Shown here: piece after piece, positions 33,079-40,581 of the stretch
How positions within the stretch are numbered: position 1 is the stretch's first letter
Layout: each line of letters begins with the position of its first letter
From: an alpha proteobacterium L41A
Lineage (GTDB): Bacteria > Pseudomonadota > Alphaproteobacteria > Caulobacterales > Caulobacteraceae
DNA: 40,648 bases
NCBI GenBank assembly: GCA_000335735.1
Contig: AMYY01000026.1
Coordinates: 1 to 40,648, forward strand
Reading direction: 5' to 3'
Notes under the pieces: model-generated
The model's database searches: none
The model's input: the letters and a program-made list of their open reading frames with translations, nothing else
Told to the model about the DNA's origin: nothing
Program-made: the position numbers and the translations under genes

Positions 33079-34191
33079 TCAGGCGTCGACCTTGATGACG
33101 CCGCGACGGATCTGGTCCAGTTCGATGGAGTCGAACAGGGCCTGGAAGTTGCCGTTGCCGAAGCCTTCGTTGCCCTTGCGCTGGATGATCTCGAAGAAGA
33201 TTGGACCGAAGGTGTCCTGGGTGAAGATCTGCAGCAGCAGGCCTTCCTCGTCCGAACCGTCGATCAGGATGCGGTTCTTGCGCATCCGCTCCACGTCCTC
33301 GCCGTGGTTGGGCAGGCGTTTGTCGATCAGTTCGAAATAGGTCTCGATGGTGTCCTGGAAGACGACGCCGCGTTCCTTCATCGCCTCGACCGTCTCGAAG
33401 ATGTTCTCGGTCGTCAGGGCGATGTGCTGGATGCCCTCGCCGTTGTAGCGACGAATGAACTCCTCGATCTGGGAGTTCTCGTCCTGGCTTTCGTTCAGCG
33501 GGATGCGGATGGCGCGGTCGGGCGCGATCATGGCCTGAGAGAACAGGCCCGTCGCCTTGCCCTTGATGTCGAAATACTTCTGCTCCTCGAAGTTGAAGAT
33601 CGAGTTGTAGAAGCCCGACCAGGTGCGCATCTGGCCGCGACGGACATTGTGGGTCAGGTGGTCCAGGATCTCCAGGCCCATCGAATTCTTGCGCTCGGCC
33701 TCTTCCCAGCCCTCGATCTCGTCCCAGGCGTCATAGAGCGAGCCGGCGTCGCCGTACTGGTCGATGACGTAGAGCAGCGAGCCGCCGATGCCTTGGAGGA
33801 TGTAAGGGTAGTCGTCACCCAGCGCGCCGCCGTCCACTCCCTCGGCCGGCTTGGCTCCACGCGCGACCGCGCCTTCATAGGCGACCTTGGCGTCGTTGGT
33901 GCGGAAGGCCATGCCGTTGGCGGATGGGCCGTGATCGCGGGCGAAGATTTCCGCTTGGCTCCCCGGATATGCTCGAGGAGAGCGGTGGACCAGGAAGCTG
34001 ATATCGCCCTGTTTCAGGCGCACCACGTCGGTCTTGGGGTTCACGTGCGTCTGGGTGAAGCCCATCAGCTCCAGGCGCGAAATCATCGCCTCTGGCTCGG
34101 GGCCGGTGAATTCGACGAACTCGAAACCGTCGACGCCGAGGGGGTTTTCTTGGTCGATCTGTTCCGCCGTAGCCTGGGTCATGTCGTTCAT
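33079..34191 (-). CDS. hppD: 4-hydroxyphenylpyruvate dioxygenase
   Basis: HppD converts 4-hydroxyphenylpyruvate to homogentisate with Fe(II) and O2, the second step of tyrosine catabolism. The 370-residue length is normal. The two vicinal-oxygen-chelate domains and all three iron ligands are readable: His178 in LDHLTHNV, His256 in IQHIALTT and Glu334 in FFEIIQRKGN. GFGNGNFQALFDSIE near the C-terminus is a strong family signature. An ATG at 34182 is a second possible start. Homogentisate dioxygenase and maleylacetoacetate isomerase are not in this window; an FAH-family gene is at 28002-29021. Confidence 0.97.
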   Translation of the reverse strand: MNDMTQATAEQIDQENPLGVDGFEFVEFTGPEPEAMISRLELMGFTQTHVNPKTDVVRLKQGDISFLVHRSPRAYPGSQAEIFARDHGPSANGMAFRTNDAKVAYEGAVARGAKPAEGVDGGALGDDYPYILQGIGGSLLYVIDQYGDAGSLYDAWDEIEGWEEAERKNSMGLEILDHLTHNVRRGQMRTWSGFYNSIFNFEEQKYFDIKGKATGLFSQAMIAPDRAIRIPLNESQDENSQIEEFIRRYNGEGIQHIALTTENIFETVEAMKERGVVFQDTIETYFELIDKRLPNHGEDVERMRKNRILIDGSDEEGLLLQIFTQDTFGPIFFEIIQRKGNEGFGNGNFQALFDSIELDQIRRGVIKVDA

Positions 34192-34281
34192 GGCGCGTCT
34201 CCCGCGTGATCTTGAGGGCGGTCTGGCCGCCGATTGGCGCGGAACCTAGTCACAGAAGACGACGGAGCCAAGACGAAGCCA

Positions 34282-34307
34282 CGGGGTCGTGATGACGGAC
34301 GACCCCG
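34282..34307 (-). terminator. Hairpin after the DUF5694 gene
   Basis: CGGGGTCG (34282-34289) and CGACCCCG (34300-34307) form a perfect 8-bp stem with a 10-base loop, 14 bases beyond the stop of the DUF5694 gene. No T-run follows, so termination is a guess. Confidence 0.4.
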
Positions 34308-34321
34308 CAAGTCTCATGCGA

Positions 34322-35431
34322 TCAGCGCAGGACCGCTTCGGGATCGACCAGCCGGACGTCGTGCATCTGGTCCAGATAGGCCTCGTAGTAGCCCTTGTGC
34401 GAGGCGCCGACGATGGTCAGCATCCGCGTGCCCGGATAGCGGCCCAGAACATCGCGCATATTGGCGACCATGCGCAGATTGCGCGTCTCCCAATAGCCCA
34501 GGTAGCGGCGGCCGAAGGCCTGCGGCGAGGGTTCGACCAGGGTGGCGCCGAAGTCGGACTGATAGGTCAGGGTCGGCGTCGTCGGCGCATTATAGACGCG
34601 GTACATGCGCAGCACGCCGTCGGGCTGATCAAGAGCGGCCTCAAGTTCGGCGCTCTGGGTCCGGCGCGCCTGGGTGGCGGGATTGTTCCAGGCGCCCATG
34701 ATGGCGTCGCCATAGGCCTTCTTCTCGGCGGGATCGGTCGGATCGGGCGTGTCGGCGGTGTGGTCGTCGACGCTCCACAACCGCTCCAGCCCCAGGCGTG
34801 CGGCGAGCGGGGCCGAGATCAGATAGGTCTCATTGGCCCGGTCCTTGATCCGGTTCAGCACGGCGACCAGGGCGTCGTTCAGGCCGTCGTTCGCCGTCCG
34901 ATCCTCCGGCGCGAGCCGAAGCCACTGGACCAGGGCCGATCCTCGCTCGCCGGCCGCCAGGAAGACCGCCGCCAGATGGCGCCGCTGGGCCGCCGTGGGC
35001 TGGGCGGGCCACTCGGCCAGCAGCCGCTCGGCCTCGGCGTTGGCGGCGGGCACGTCCAGACCGGTGGCCAGGGCGGCGGGGGCGGGATCCCAGCAATAGG
35101 TCTCGACCGTCTCGGCATAGCGCGACGGATAACGACGCAGGCTGTCGCACTGCAGGCCCGACAGGTCCTCGGTTGCGATGGCGGTCGGCTTCCAGGCCGC
35201 CAACCGATCCAGCAGCGGCGACAGGCTTTTGACCTTGAAGCCGTCGCCCATGTTCGACAGGTGCGGCGTACCCAGCACCAGAACCTCGTTCAGCGCGCCG
35301 GCGGGCGGTCCTTTCAGTTGATCGGGATGGAAGGGCTGGCGGTAGTCCTGCGCGGATGCGGGCAGGGCGACGGCCAGCAACGCGCCGACGGCGACGAACA
35401 GGAGGCGGGAGAAACGAAGAGGCAAAGCCAT
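34322..35431 (-). CDS. Secreted DUF5694 protein (TraB/GumN-like motifs)
   Basis: This 369-residue protein has a signal peptide (residues 1-28, cleavage near ASA), so it is periplasmic or outside the cell. The mature N-terminus has VLVLGTPHLSN (GTPH at 54-57), an acidic pair in TEDLSG (Glu88) and a C-terminal TIVGASHKGYYEAY (GASH at 342-345). I recognise this as the DUF5694 layout. The GTxH, Glu and GxxH set resembles the TraB/GumN (TIKI-like) metal-dependent hydrolase superfamily; that link is my inference, not a demonstrated one. The ATG at 35431 opens the signal peptide; the frame is open 20 codons further upstream. It is monocistronic. Confidence 0.8.
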   Translation of the reverse strand: MALPLRFSRLLFVAVGALLAVALPASAQDYRQPFHPDQLKGPPAGALNEVLVLGTPHLSNMGDGFKVKSLSPLLDRLAAWKPTAIATEDLSGLQCDSLRRYPSRYAETVETYCWDPAPAALATGLDVPAANAEAERLLAEWPAQPTAAQRRHLAAVFLAAGERGSALVQWLRLAPEDRTANDGLNDALVAVLNRIKDRANETYLISAPLAARLGLERLWSVDDHTADTPDPTDPAEKKAYGDAIMGAWNNPATQARRTQSAELEAALDQPDGVLRMYRVYNAPTTPTLTYQSDFGATLVEPSPQAFGRRYLGYWETRNLRMVANMRDVLGRYPGTRMLTIVGASHKGYYEAYLDQMHDVRLVDPEAVLR

Positions 35432-35462
35432 GACACGCCGTGAGGGGAATTTGAGAATGATC

Positions 35463-35473
35463 GACCGTCGGTC
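35463..35473. promoter_or_regulatory. Possible TetR-type operator upstream of the DUF5694 gene
   Basis: GACCGTCGGTC is an inverted repeat (GACCG, one base, CGGTC), followed by an extra GGTC copy, 32 bp upstream of the DUF5694 start. Short ACCG/CGGT inverted repeats are common TetR-family operators. No regulator gene is nearby. Confidence 0.3.
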
Positions 35474-35565
35474 GGTCACGCCACCTTCCACGGATCGCCG
35501 CCTGGGCGCCCGTTAATTCTTGGACATCTAAGACTACGCTTGCAGCGTTGGTATCGATGTTCACG

Positions 35566-36210
35566 TCAGCCCGGCAGCCAGCGGGTCGCCCATTCGGCGC
35601 CCATCAGAAGGCCGGTCCCGAGCGCGCCCAGGATGGTCAGCCAGACGGTCGCGACGGCGCAGCCGGCGAGGACGAACAGGCCGTCGCGCTGGATCAGGCC
35701 GACCGACAGCAGGGCCAGGGCGATGGAGGGGATGGTGTTGGTCAGGGGCATGACGATGGTCACGGTCGCCAGGATCATGAAGACGGCGGCCAGCTTCTCG
35801 CCCGGCCCATCGGCGAAGCGGCGGAGGCGGGGGCGCGACAGCCGGTCGATCCAGCCCAGTTTGGTTTCGGCGAAATCAGCCATGGCCTTCAGCCACGATC
35901 CCTTGCAGCGCAGGTTCAGAAACCAGCGCGGCAGCCACGGCTCCTCGCGCCCGACCAGCATCTGGCCGGCCAGCAGGATGACGATCAGCCCGACCACCTG
36001 CGGCACGCCGTAGAGGCCCGGCACGAGACAAGGGATGGAGAGCAGCAGGATTAAAAGCCCGTAGGCGCGCTCGTCCAGCCGGTCGCGGATTTCGTACACG
36101 GTCAGCCCGGCGTCGCCGCCGTCGTCAGCCAGCCGCCGCAGCAGACGGGTGACGTTATGGCTGACGTCGTCCTGCTGGACCGTGGACGGGGAAGAGGCGG
36201 GGGTCGTCAT
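35566..36210 (-). CDS. ExoD-family membrane protein
   Basis: This 214-residue integral membrane protein is of the ExoD family, named from a rhizobial protein affecting exopolysaccharide production and alkaline tolerance. The N-terminal region (to about residue 48) is soluble and includes DGGDAGLTVYEIRDRLDERAY written as family segments. Then come ILLLSIPCLVPG, a second helix GLIVILLAGQMLVGREEPWLP, and a C-terminal pair of helices around VTIVMPLTNTIPSIALALLS. The biochemical role is unclear. It is divergent from the VTT-domain gene, 87 bp away. Confidence 0.87.
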   Translation of the reverse strand: MTTPASSPSTVQQDDVSHNVTRLLRRLADDGGDAGLTVYEIRDRLDERAYGLLILLLSIPCLVPGLYGVPQVVGLIVILLAGQMLVGREEPWLPRWFLNLRCKGSWLKAMADFAETKLGWIDRLSRPRLRRFADGPGEKLAAVFMILATVTIVMPLTNTIPSIALALLSVGLIQRDGLFVLAGCAVATVWLTILGALGTGLLMGAEWATRWLPG

Positions 36211-36297
36211 TCAGGCGCTCTAGCAGGTGGACGTGACGGCCGAGGATGACGCAACGCCGCAGGGGTGCTAACGCGCCGTGCCGCCTTAAGGATCGCC

Positions 36298-36873
36298 ATG
36301 CTGCGCAAACTCTATGACCGCGTCTTCGAGCTGGCGCGCAGTCGCCATGCGACCAAGGCCCTGGCGGTCGTCTCCTTCGCCGAGAGTTCGTTCTTTCCGA
36401 TCCCGCCCGACGTGATGCTGGCGCCCATGATCCTGGCGCGGCCGCAGAAGGCGTATTTCTACGCCGCCGTCTGCACCGCAGCGTCGGTGCTGGGCGGGAT
36501 TCTCGGTTATGCGATCGGCTATTTCCTGACCGATCTGGGTCTGACGATCATGCGGGTGCTGGGCCATTCGGACGGGCTGGAGCAGTTCCGCGCCTGGTTC
36601 GATCAGTGGGGCCTGTGGGTCATCCTGATCAAGGGGCTGACGCCCATCCCCTACAAGCTGGTGACCATCGCCTCGGGTCTGGCGGCGTTCAGCTTTCCGA
36701 TCTTCATCGCGGCGTCGATCGTGACGCGGGGCGGACGGTTCTTCCTGGAGGCGTGGATCCTGAAACGCTGGGGGCCGGCCATGCTGGCGCAGGTCGAAAA
36801 GCGGCTGGCGATGTGGAGCGTGATCGGCCTGGTCGCGCTGATCGCGCTGGTCGTCGTCCTGAAGCTTCTGTAG
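36298..36873 (+). CDS. YqaA/DedA-like VTT-domain membrane protein
   Basis: This 191-residue membrane protein has the SNARE-associated/VTT (DedA-like) domain. SFAESSFFPIPPDVMLAPM (about residues 27-46) is the re-entrant loop signature with conserved acid and prolines. GILGYAIGYFL and KGLTPIPYKLVTIASG (about 115-130) form the second half. Such proteins are proposed lipid scramblases or transporters that maintain membrane and envelope homeostasis. The ATG at 36298 follows AAGGA. The gene precedes dsbB and coq7 in the same direction, with a nested hairpin in the 107-bp gap. Confidence 0.9.
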   Translation: MLRKLYDRVFELARSRHATKALAVVSFAESSFFPIPPDVMLAPMILARPQKAYFYAAVCTAASVLGGILGYAIGYFLTDLGLTIMRVLGHSDGLEQFRAWFDQWGLWVILIKGLTPIPYKLVTIASGLAAFSFPIFIAASIVTRGGRFFLEAWILKRWGPAMLAQVEKRLAMWSVIGLVALIALVVVLKLL

Positions 36874-36874
36874 A

Positions 36875-36930
36875 GCCTGATCGGTTGAGGCGAAATCGCT
36901 TCGCGATTTCGGCGATGCCGTAAATCAGGC
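36875..36930. terminator. Nested inverted repeat between the VTT-domain gene and dsbB
   Basis: The inner hairpin is a perfect 9-bp stem (CGAAATCGC at 36891-36899, GCGATTTCG at 36903-36911) with a 3-base loop. An outer 7-bp pair GCCTGAT (36875-36881) / ATCAGGC (36924-36930) encloses it. It begins 1 base after the VTT gene stop. There is no T-run, so it may be an mRNA stabiliser or a protein-binding site rather than an intrinsic terminator. Confidence 0.55.
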
Positions 36931-36980
36931 GCAAGCTCCAAGTCGACGGCGCGTTCGGGGCGGGGTAAGACCGTTTCAAG

Positions 36981-37526
36981 ATGATCGATGTCTATCGCCT
37001 TCTGACCCGTTGGTGGACCGCCTTCGCCCTGGCCGCGTCGCTGGCCATGCTGGGCGCGGCCCATGCGTTTGAACGGTTCGGCGGCCTGGCGCCCTGCAAC
37101 CTGTGTCTGAAGCAGCGCGAGGTCTATTGGGGCGCCGTCGTCGTCGCGGTTCTGGCTACCGGCTGGACCCTGTTCAGCGGCGGACGCCGGGGCACGCCGC
37201 GCATCGCCGCCTTCCTGCTGGCGGCCGTCTTCGCCACAGGCGCCATTACGGCCCTCTTCCACATGGGCGGGGAATACAAATGGTGGGCCTTGCCCGCGAC
37301 CTGTTCGTCCGTCGGCGGCTCGGTCGATATGGACAGCCTGACGGCGCTGGCCATGGGCACGGGGCCGGTGACCAAGGTGATCGGCTGCGGCGATGTGGCC
37401 TGGAGCTGGCTGGGTCTGTCGATGGCAGGATGGAACGCGATCATCGCCTCGGCGCTTGCGGTGTTCAGCCTGTTGGCGGCGAAACGTCCCAAGGACGCCC
37501 GCGCGCCCCGGATCGAAAAGGCCTGA
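36981..37526 (+). CDS. dsbB: Disulfide bond formation protein B
   Basis: DsbB is an inner membrane quinone reductase that reoxidises DsbA, passing electrons to ubiquinone. The 181-residue protein has four transmembrane segments and two periplasmic cysteine pairs: CNLC at 39-42 in APCNLCLKQRE, and Cys108 (PATCSS) with Cys136 (IGCGD). The family's C-terminal WSWLGLSMAGWN is present. The AEW-rich spacing between the cysteines is normal. The gene is followed by coq7 after 4 bp, which is a reasonable pairing since one enzyme uses ubiquinone and the other helps make it. Confidence 0.94.
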   Translation: MIDVYRLLTRWWTAFALAASLAMLGAAHAFERFGGLAPCNLCLKQREVYWGAVVVAVLATGWTLFSGGRRGTPRIAAFLLAAVFATGAITALFHMGGEYKWWALPATCSSVGGSVDMDSLTALAMGTGPVTKVIGCGDVAWSWLGLSMAGWNAIIASALAVFSLLAAKRPKDARAPRIEKA

Positions 37527-37530
37527 TGCG

Positions 37531-38094
37531 ATGAGCCATTCCATTCCCCTCCCTCGTCCCGGTCAGGGCGCCGACAAGGCGCGGATGGACGAAATCCTGC
37601 GCGTCGATCACGCCGGGGAATATGCGGCCGTCCTGATCTATCGCGCCCAGAAGGCGGTGTTCGAAGGGCGAAAGGGGCGTGACGGCATCGCCCGCGACCT
37701 GTCGGAAATGCAGGACCAGGAGGCGGTGCATCTGGCGCGCTTCGAGCGGCTGTTGAACGAGCGGCGGGTGCGGGCCACGGTCATGACCCCCCTGTGGCGC
37801 ATCGCCGCCTCGGCCCTGGGCGCCGGCACGGCCCTGATGGGTGAAAAGGCGGCGCACGCCTGCACCGAGGCGGTCGAGAGCGTGATCGAGAAACACTATG
37901 CCGACCAGATCGCCGAGATCGGCGACCGCGATCCGGCCTTGGCCGCCGAGCTGAAGCAGTTCCGCGACGAGGAACTGGCCCACCACGACCACGCCATCGA
38001 ACACGGCAGCCGCGAAGCGCCGGCCTACCGCCTGCTGTCCGGCGTGATCAAGGTGGGCTGCAAGGCGGCGATCAAGATCAGCGAGCGGGTTTAA
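37531..38094 (+). CDS. coq7: Coq7-family demethoxyubiquinone hydroxylase
   Basis: This diiron monooxygenase hydroxylates demethoxyubiquinol, the penultimate step of ubiquinone synthesis. The 187-residue protein has the ligand set Glu30 (HAGEYAA), Glu64 and His67 (QEAVHL), Glu116 (TEAVES), and Glu148 with His151 (EELAHHDH), matching the Coq7/MiaE-like four-helix layout. KVGCKAAIKISERV is the usual C-terminus. The ATG at 37531 is 4 bases after the dsbB stop. It converges on the thiolase gene with a strong hairpin between. Confidence 0.94.
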   Translation: MSHSIPLPRPGQGADKARMDEILRVDHAGEYAAVLIYRAQKAVFEGRKGRDGIARDLSEMQDQEAVHLARFERLLNERRVRATVMTPLWRIAASALGAGTALMGEKAAHACTEAVESVIEKHYADQIAEIGDRDPALAAELKQFRDEELAHHDHAIEHGSREAPAYRLLSGVIKVGCKAAIKISERV

Positions 38095-38097
38095 GCG

Positions 38098-38122
38098 CCC
38101 CTCCCTGCGGAGCAGGGAGGGG
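38098..38122. terminator. GC-rich hairpin between convergent coq7 and thiolase genes
   Basis: A perfect 11-bp stem CCCCTCCCTGC/GCAGGGAGGGG has a 3-base loop GGA. It lies 3 bases after the coq7 stop and 9 bases before the end of the thiolase gene, which runs the other way. There is no T-run on either side; Rho-independent termination is therefore possible but unproven. Confidence 0.55.
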
Positions 38123-38131
38123 ACTGGAACG

Positions 38132-39334
38132 TCAGTAGATTTCGAACAATCCCGCAGCCCCCATGCCGCCGCCGATGCACATGGTGACGACGCCGTATTT
38201 GGCGCCGCGACGCTTGCCCTCGATCAGGACGTGGCCGGTCATGCGGGCGCCGGACATGCCGTAAGGGTGGCCGATGGAGATGGCGCCGCCCGAGACGTTC
38301 AGACGGTCGTCGGGAATGCCCAGCGTATCCTGGCAATACAGAACCTGGGCGGCGAAGGCCTCGTTCAGCTCCCAGATGCCGATGTCGTCCATCGTCAGGC
38401 CGTGGCGCTTCAGCAGTTTGGGCACGGCATAGACCGGGCCGATACCCATTTCGTCCGGCTCGCAGCCGGCGACGGCCATGCCGCGGTAGGCGCCGAGCGG
38501 TTGCAGGTTACGCTTCACCGCCTCCCCGGCCTCCATGACGACGCAGGCCGAGGCGCCGTCCGACAGTTGCGAGGCGTTGCCGGCGGTGATGAACTCGCCC
38601 GTCTGGATCTCCTCGCCGCCGCCGAAGACCGGCTTCAGCGCCTTCAGCCCTTCCAGCGTCGTGTCGGGACGGTTGCCCTCGTCCTTGGACAGGGTGACCT
38701 CTTTCGATGAGGTCTGGCCGGTGGCCTTGTCCATCACCAGCATGGTGGTGGTCATGGGCACGATCTCGGCGTCGAAGCGACCGGCGTCCTGGGCGGCGGC
38801 GGTGCGCTGCTGGGATTTCAGCGCATATTCGTCCTGGCGGTCGCGGCTGACGCCGTAGCGGCGCGACACAACCTCGGCCGTCTCAAGCATCGACATATAG
38901 ATGTGGGGCGACAGCTTCAGCAGCGCCTCGTCCTTCATCCGGTACAGGTTCATATTCTGGTTCTGGACCAGGGAGATGCTTTCCAGCCCGCCGCCGACCG
39001 CCATCTTCTGCTGATCGAAGACGACCTGTTTCGCCGCCGTGGCGATGCCCATCAGGCCCGAGGCGCATTGGCGGTCCAGGCTCATGCCGGGAACGGAGGA
39101 GGGCAGGCCGGCGGCCAGCGCGATCTGGCGCGCGACGTTGGTGCCGGTCGAACCCTGCTGCAGGGCCGCGCCCATGATCACGTCTTCGATCTCGGCCGGA
39201 TCGACGCCGGCGCGCTGGACCGCGTGCTTGACCGCATGGGCGCCGAGCTGCTGCGCCTGGGTGTCGTTGAAGGCGCCGCGATAGGCGCGCCCGATCGGCG
39301 TACGGGCGGTGGAGACGATGACGGCTTCGCGCAT
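38132..39334 (-). CDS. Acetyl-CoA C-acyltransferase (thiolase)
   Basis: This 400-residue thiolase cleaves 3-ketoacyl-CoA with CoA to give acetyl-CoA (fatty acid oxidation) or runs in reverse. The active-site residues are Cys90 ([10 protein letters not shown]), His356 (ISIGHPYG) and Cys386 ([11 protein letters not shown]). ELNEAFAAQ and NVSGGAI are also present. I cannot tell chain-length preference from sequence. It lies downstream of the short-chain dehydrogenase on the same strand; the 184-bp gap carries a 40-bp tandem repeat. The gene has AGGAGG just upstream of its ATG at 39334. Confidence 0.93.
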   Translation of the reverse strand: MREAVIVSTARTPIGRAYRGAFNDTQAQQLGAHAVKHAVQRAGVDPAEIEDVIMGAALQQGSTGTNVARQIALAAGLPSSVPGMSLDRQCASGLMGIATAAKQVVFDQQKMAVGGGLESISLVQNQNMNLYRMKDEALLKLSPHIYMSMLETAEVVSRRYGVSRDRQDEYALKSQQRTAAAQDAGRFDAEIVPMTTTMLVMDKATGQTSSKEVTLSKDEGNRPDTTLEGLKALKPVFGGGEEIQTGEFITAGNASQLSDGASACVVMEAGEAVKRNLQPLGAYRGMAVAGCEPDEMGIGPVYAVPKLLKRHGLTMDDIGIWELNEAFAAQVLYCQDTLGIPDDRLNVSGGAISIGHPYGMSGARMTGHVLIEGKRRGAKYGVVTMCIGGGMGAAGLFEIY

Positions 39335-39350
39335 TGGCTTTCCTCCTGGG

Positions 39351-39465
39351 GCTATCGCCCTTCGGGCTACCTGAGCCCATTCTTGTTTGGCCTATCGCGC
39401 TTGGCGCTGCTTGAGGCCGTTCCTGTTTGGCCTCCGCGCGTTCGCCTTGCTTGAGGCCGGTTTCC
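39351..39465. repeat. 40-bp tandem repeat, about 2.9 units
   Basis: Units 39351-39390 and 39391-39430 match at about 31 of 40 positions (CTATCGC, TTGTTTGG and GAGCCC/GAGGCC conserved). A partial third unit (39431-39465) matches the second more weakly. On the minus strand each unit holds a GGCCT...AGGCC type inverted repeat. The array lies in the leader of the thiolase gene. Confidence 0.8.
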
Positions 39466-39518
39466 TCTGACGCGAAGTTAGGCGCCTCACGTCGCGTCAA
39501 CGCAAGGCGCCTTGTTGC

Positions 39519-40427
39519 TCAACCGCCGTGCGCCTTCTGCGCCTTGGTCAGTTCGATCATGCCCTGGGCGGCGCCCATGTCCGGCACGATCTCGCCCGCG
39601 CGGTCCGAAATGGCGTCGAAGCGGGCGGCGACCTGTTCGGGCGCATCGTCGCCGGTGACGAAGTCGCCTTGCGTCAGGGTGATATAGGCGCGTTCGAACC
39701 CGCCGGCGCCGGCGGCCAGGATGGCGCGGCTCGGCGCCTCCTGGCTGACCAGGTAAAGCAAGCCGGGCGTGACCAAGGCCGGGGCCAACGCCTCCAGCGG
39801 CAGGGCGGCGCCCAGATCCTCGGTCATGCGGGTGTGGGCGGTGGGCGCCAGGCAGTTGACGCGGATGTCGTTCTTGGCCCCCTCGATCGACAGGGTCTGC
39901 ATCAGACCGACCAGCGCCATCTTGGCCGCGCCATAGTTCGACTGGCCGAAGTTGCCGTACAGGCCAGACGACGAGGTCGTCATCACGATCCGGCCGTAGT
40001 TCTGCCCGCGCATGATCTCCCACACCGCCTTGGTGCAGTTGACCGCCCCCATCAGGTGGACATCGACGACGAAGCGGAAGTCCTCGATCTCCATCTTGGC
40101 GAAGGTCTTGTCGCGTAGCACGCCGGCGTTGTTCACCAGGATGTCGATCCGGCCCCACTTGGCCATGGCCTGATCGGCCATGGCCTGGACTGCGGCATAG
40201 TCTGTCACGGAGGCCGCATTGGCCATCGCTTCCCCGCCGGCCGCCTCAATTTCCGCCACAACCGATTCCGCCGCCGTCGCCGAACCGCCTGAACCGTCGC
40301 GGGCGCCGCCCAGGTCATTGACCACAACCTTGGCCCCCCGCGCCGCCAGCGCCAGAGCGTGTTCGCGCCCCAGCCCGCCCCCGGCGCCCGTCACGATCGC
40401 CACCTGTCCGTCAAACCGCATCGTCAT
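39519..40427 (-). CDS. Short-chain dehydrogenase (hydroxyacyl-CoA dehydrogenase-like)
   Basis: This 302-residue SDR-family oxidoreductase has the cofactor motif TGAGGGLG (13-20), the structural LVNNAG (98-103) and the catalytic Ser around 153 with Tyr165 and Lys169 (SNYGAAK). The N-terminal region with VNDLGGARDGSG resembles the dehydrogenase part of peroxisomal multifunctional enzyme type 2, so it may be a (3R)-hydroxyacyl-CoA dehydrogenase. The C-terminal 50 residues extend beyond the minimal fold. The neighbouring thiolase fits a beta-oxidation role. The ATG at 40427 follows GAGGGA; an upstream frame extension is unsupported. Confidence 0.88.
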   Translation of the reverse strand: MTMRFDGQVAIVTGAGGGLGREHALALAARGAKVVVNDLGGARDGSGGSATAAESVVAEIEAAGGEAMANAASVTDYAAVQAMADQAMAKWGRIDILVNNAGVLRDKTFAKMEIEDFRFVVDVHLMGAVNCTKAVWEIMRGQNYGRIVMTTSSSGLYGNFGQSNYGAAKMALVGLMQTLSIEGAKNDIRVNCLAPTAHTRMTEDLGAALPLEALAPALVTPGLLYLVSQEAPSRAILAAGAGGFERAYITLTQGDFVTGDDAPEQVAARFDAISDRAGEIVPDMGAAQGMIELTKAQKAHGG

Positions 40428-40530
40428 AATCGTTCCCTCTCGCAGACGCCCAATGTGTTGAAATGGCGCCACAGTCGACACAATCGTATCTCAAGCGCGG
40501 AACCGTGCGCCAGCCACGCCGTTCGGTCGA

Positions 40531-40567
40531 GTGAATGCTGTGCTATTGCGCAGCTTCGCGCATTCAC
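40531..40567 (+). promoter_or_regulatory. Leader hairpin upstream of the exported protein gene
   Basis: GTGAATGC (40531-40538) pairs with GCATTCAC (40560-40567) around a 21-base loop that itself can pair partly (TGCGCAGC with its neighbours). It ends a few bases before the GAGGAAG ribosome site of the partial gene, so it may affect its translation or mRNA life. Confidence 0.4.
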
Positions 40568-40581
40568 ACAGTGAGGAAGCT

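Noticed and set aside
39351..39465. CRISPR array
   Set aside because: The repeats are directly adjacent, degenerate and lack spacers; no cas genes are present.
38883..39500. Minus-strand frame running through the 40-bp repeats into the thiolase region
   Set aside because: It is out of frame with the thiolase and just translates the repeats; there is no ribosome site and no motif.
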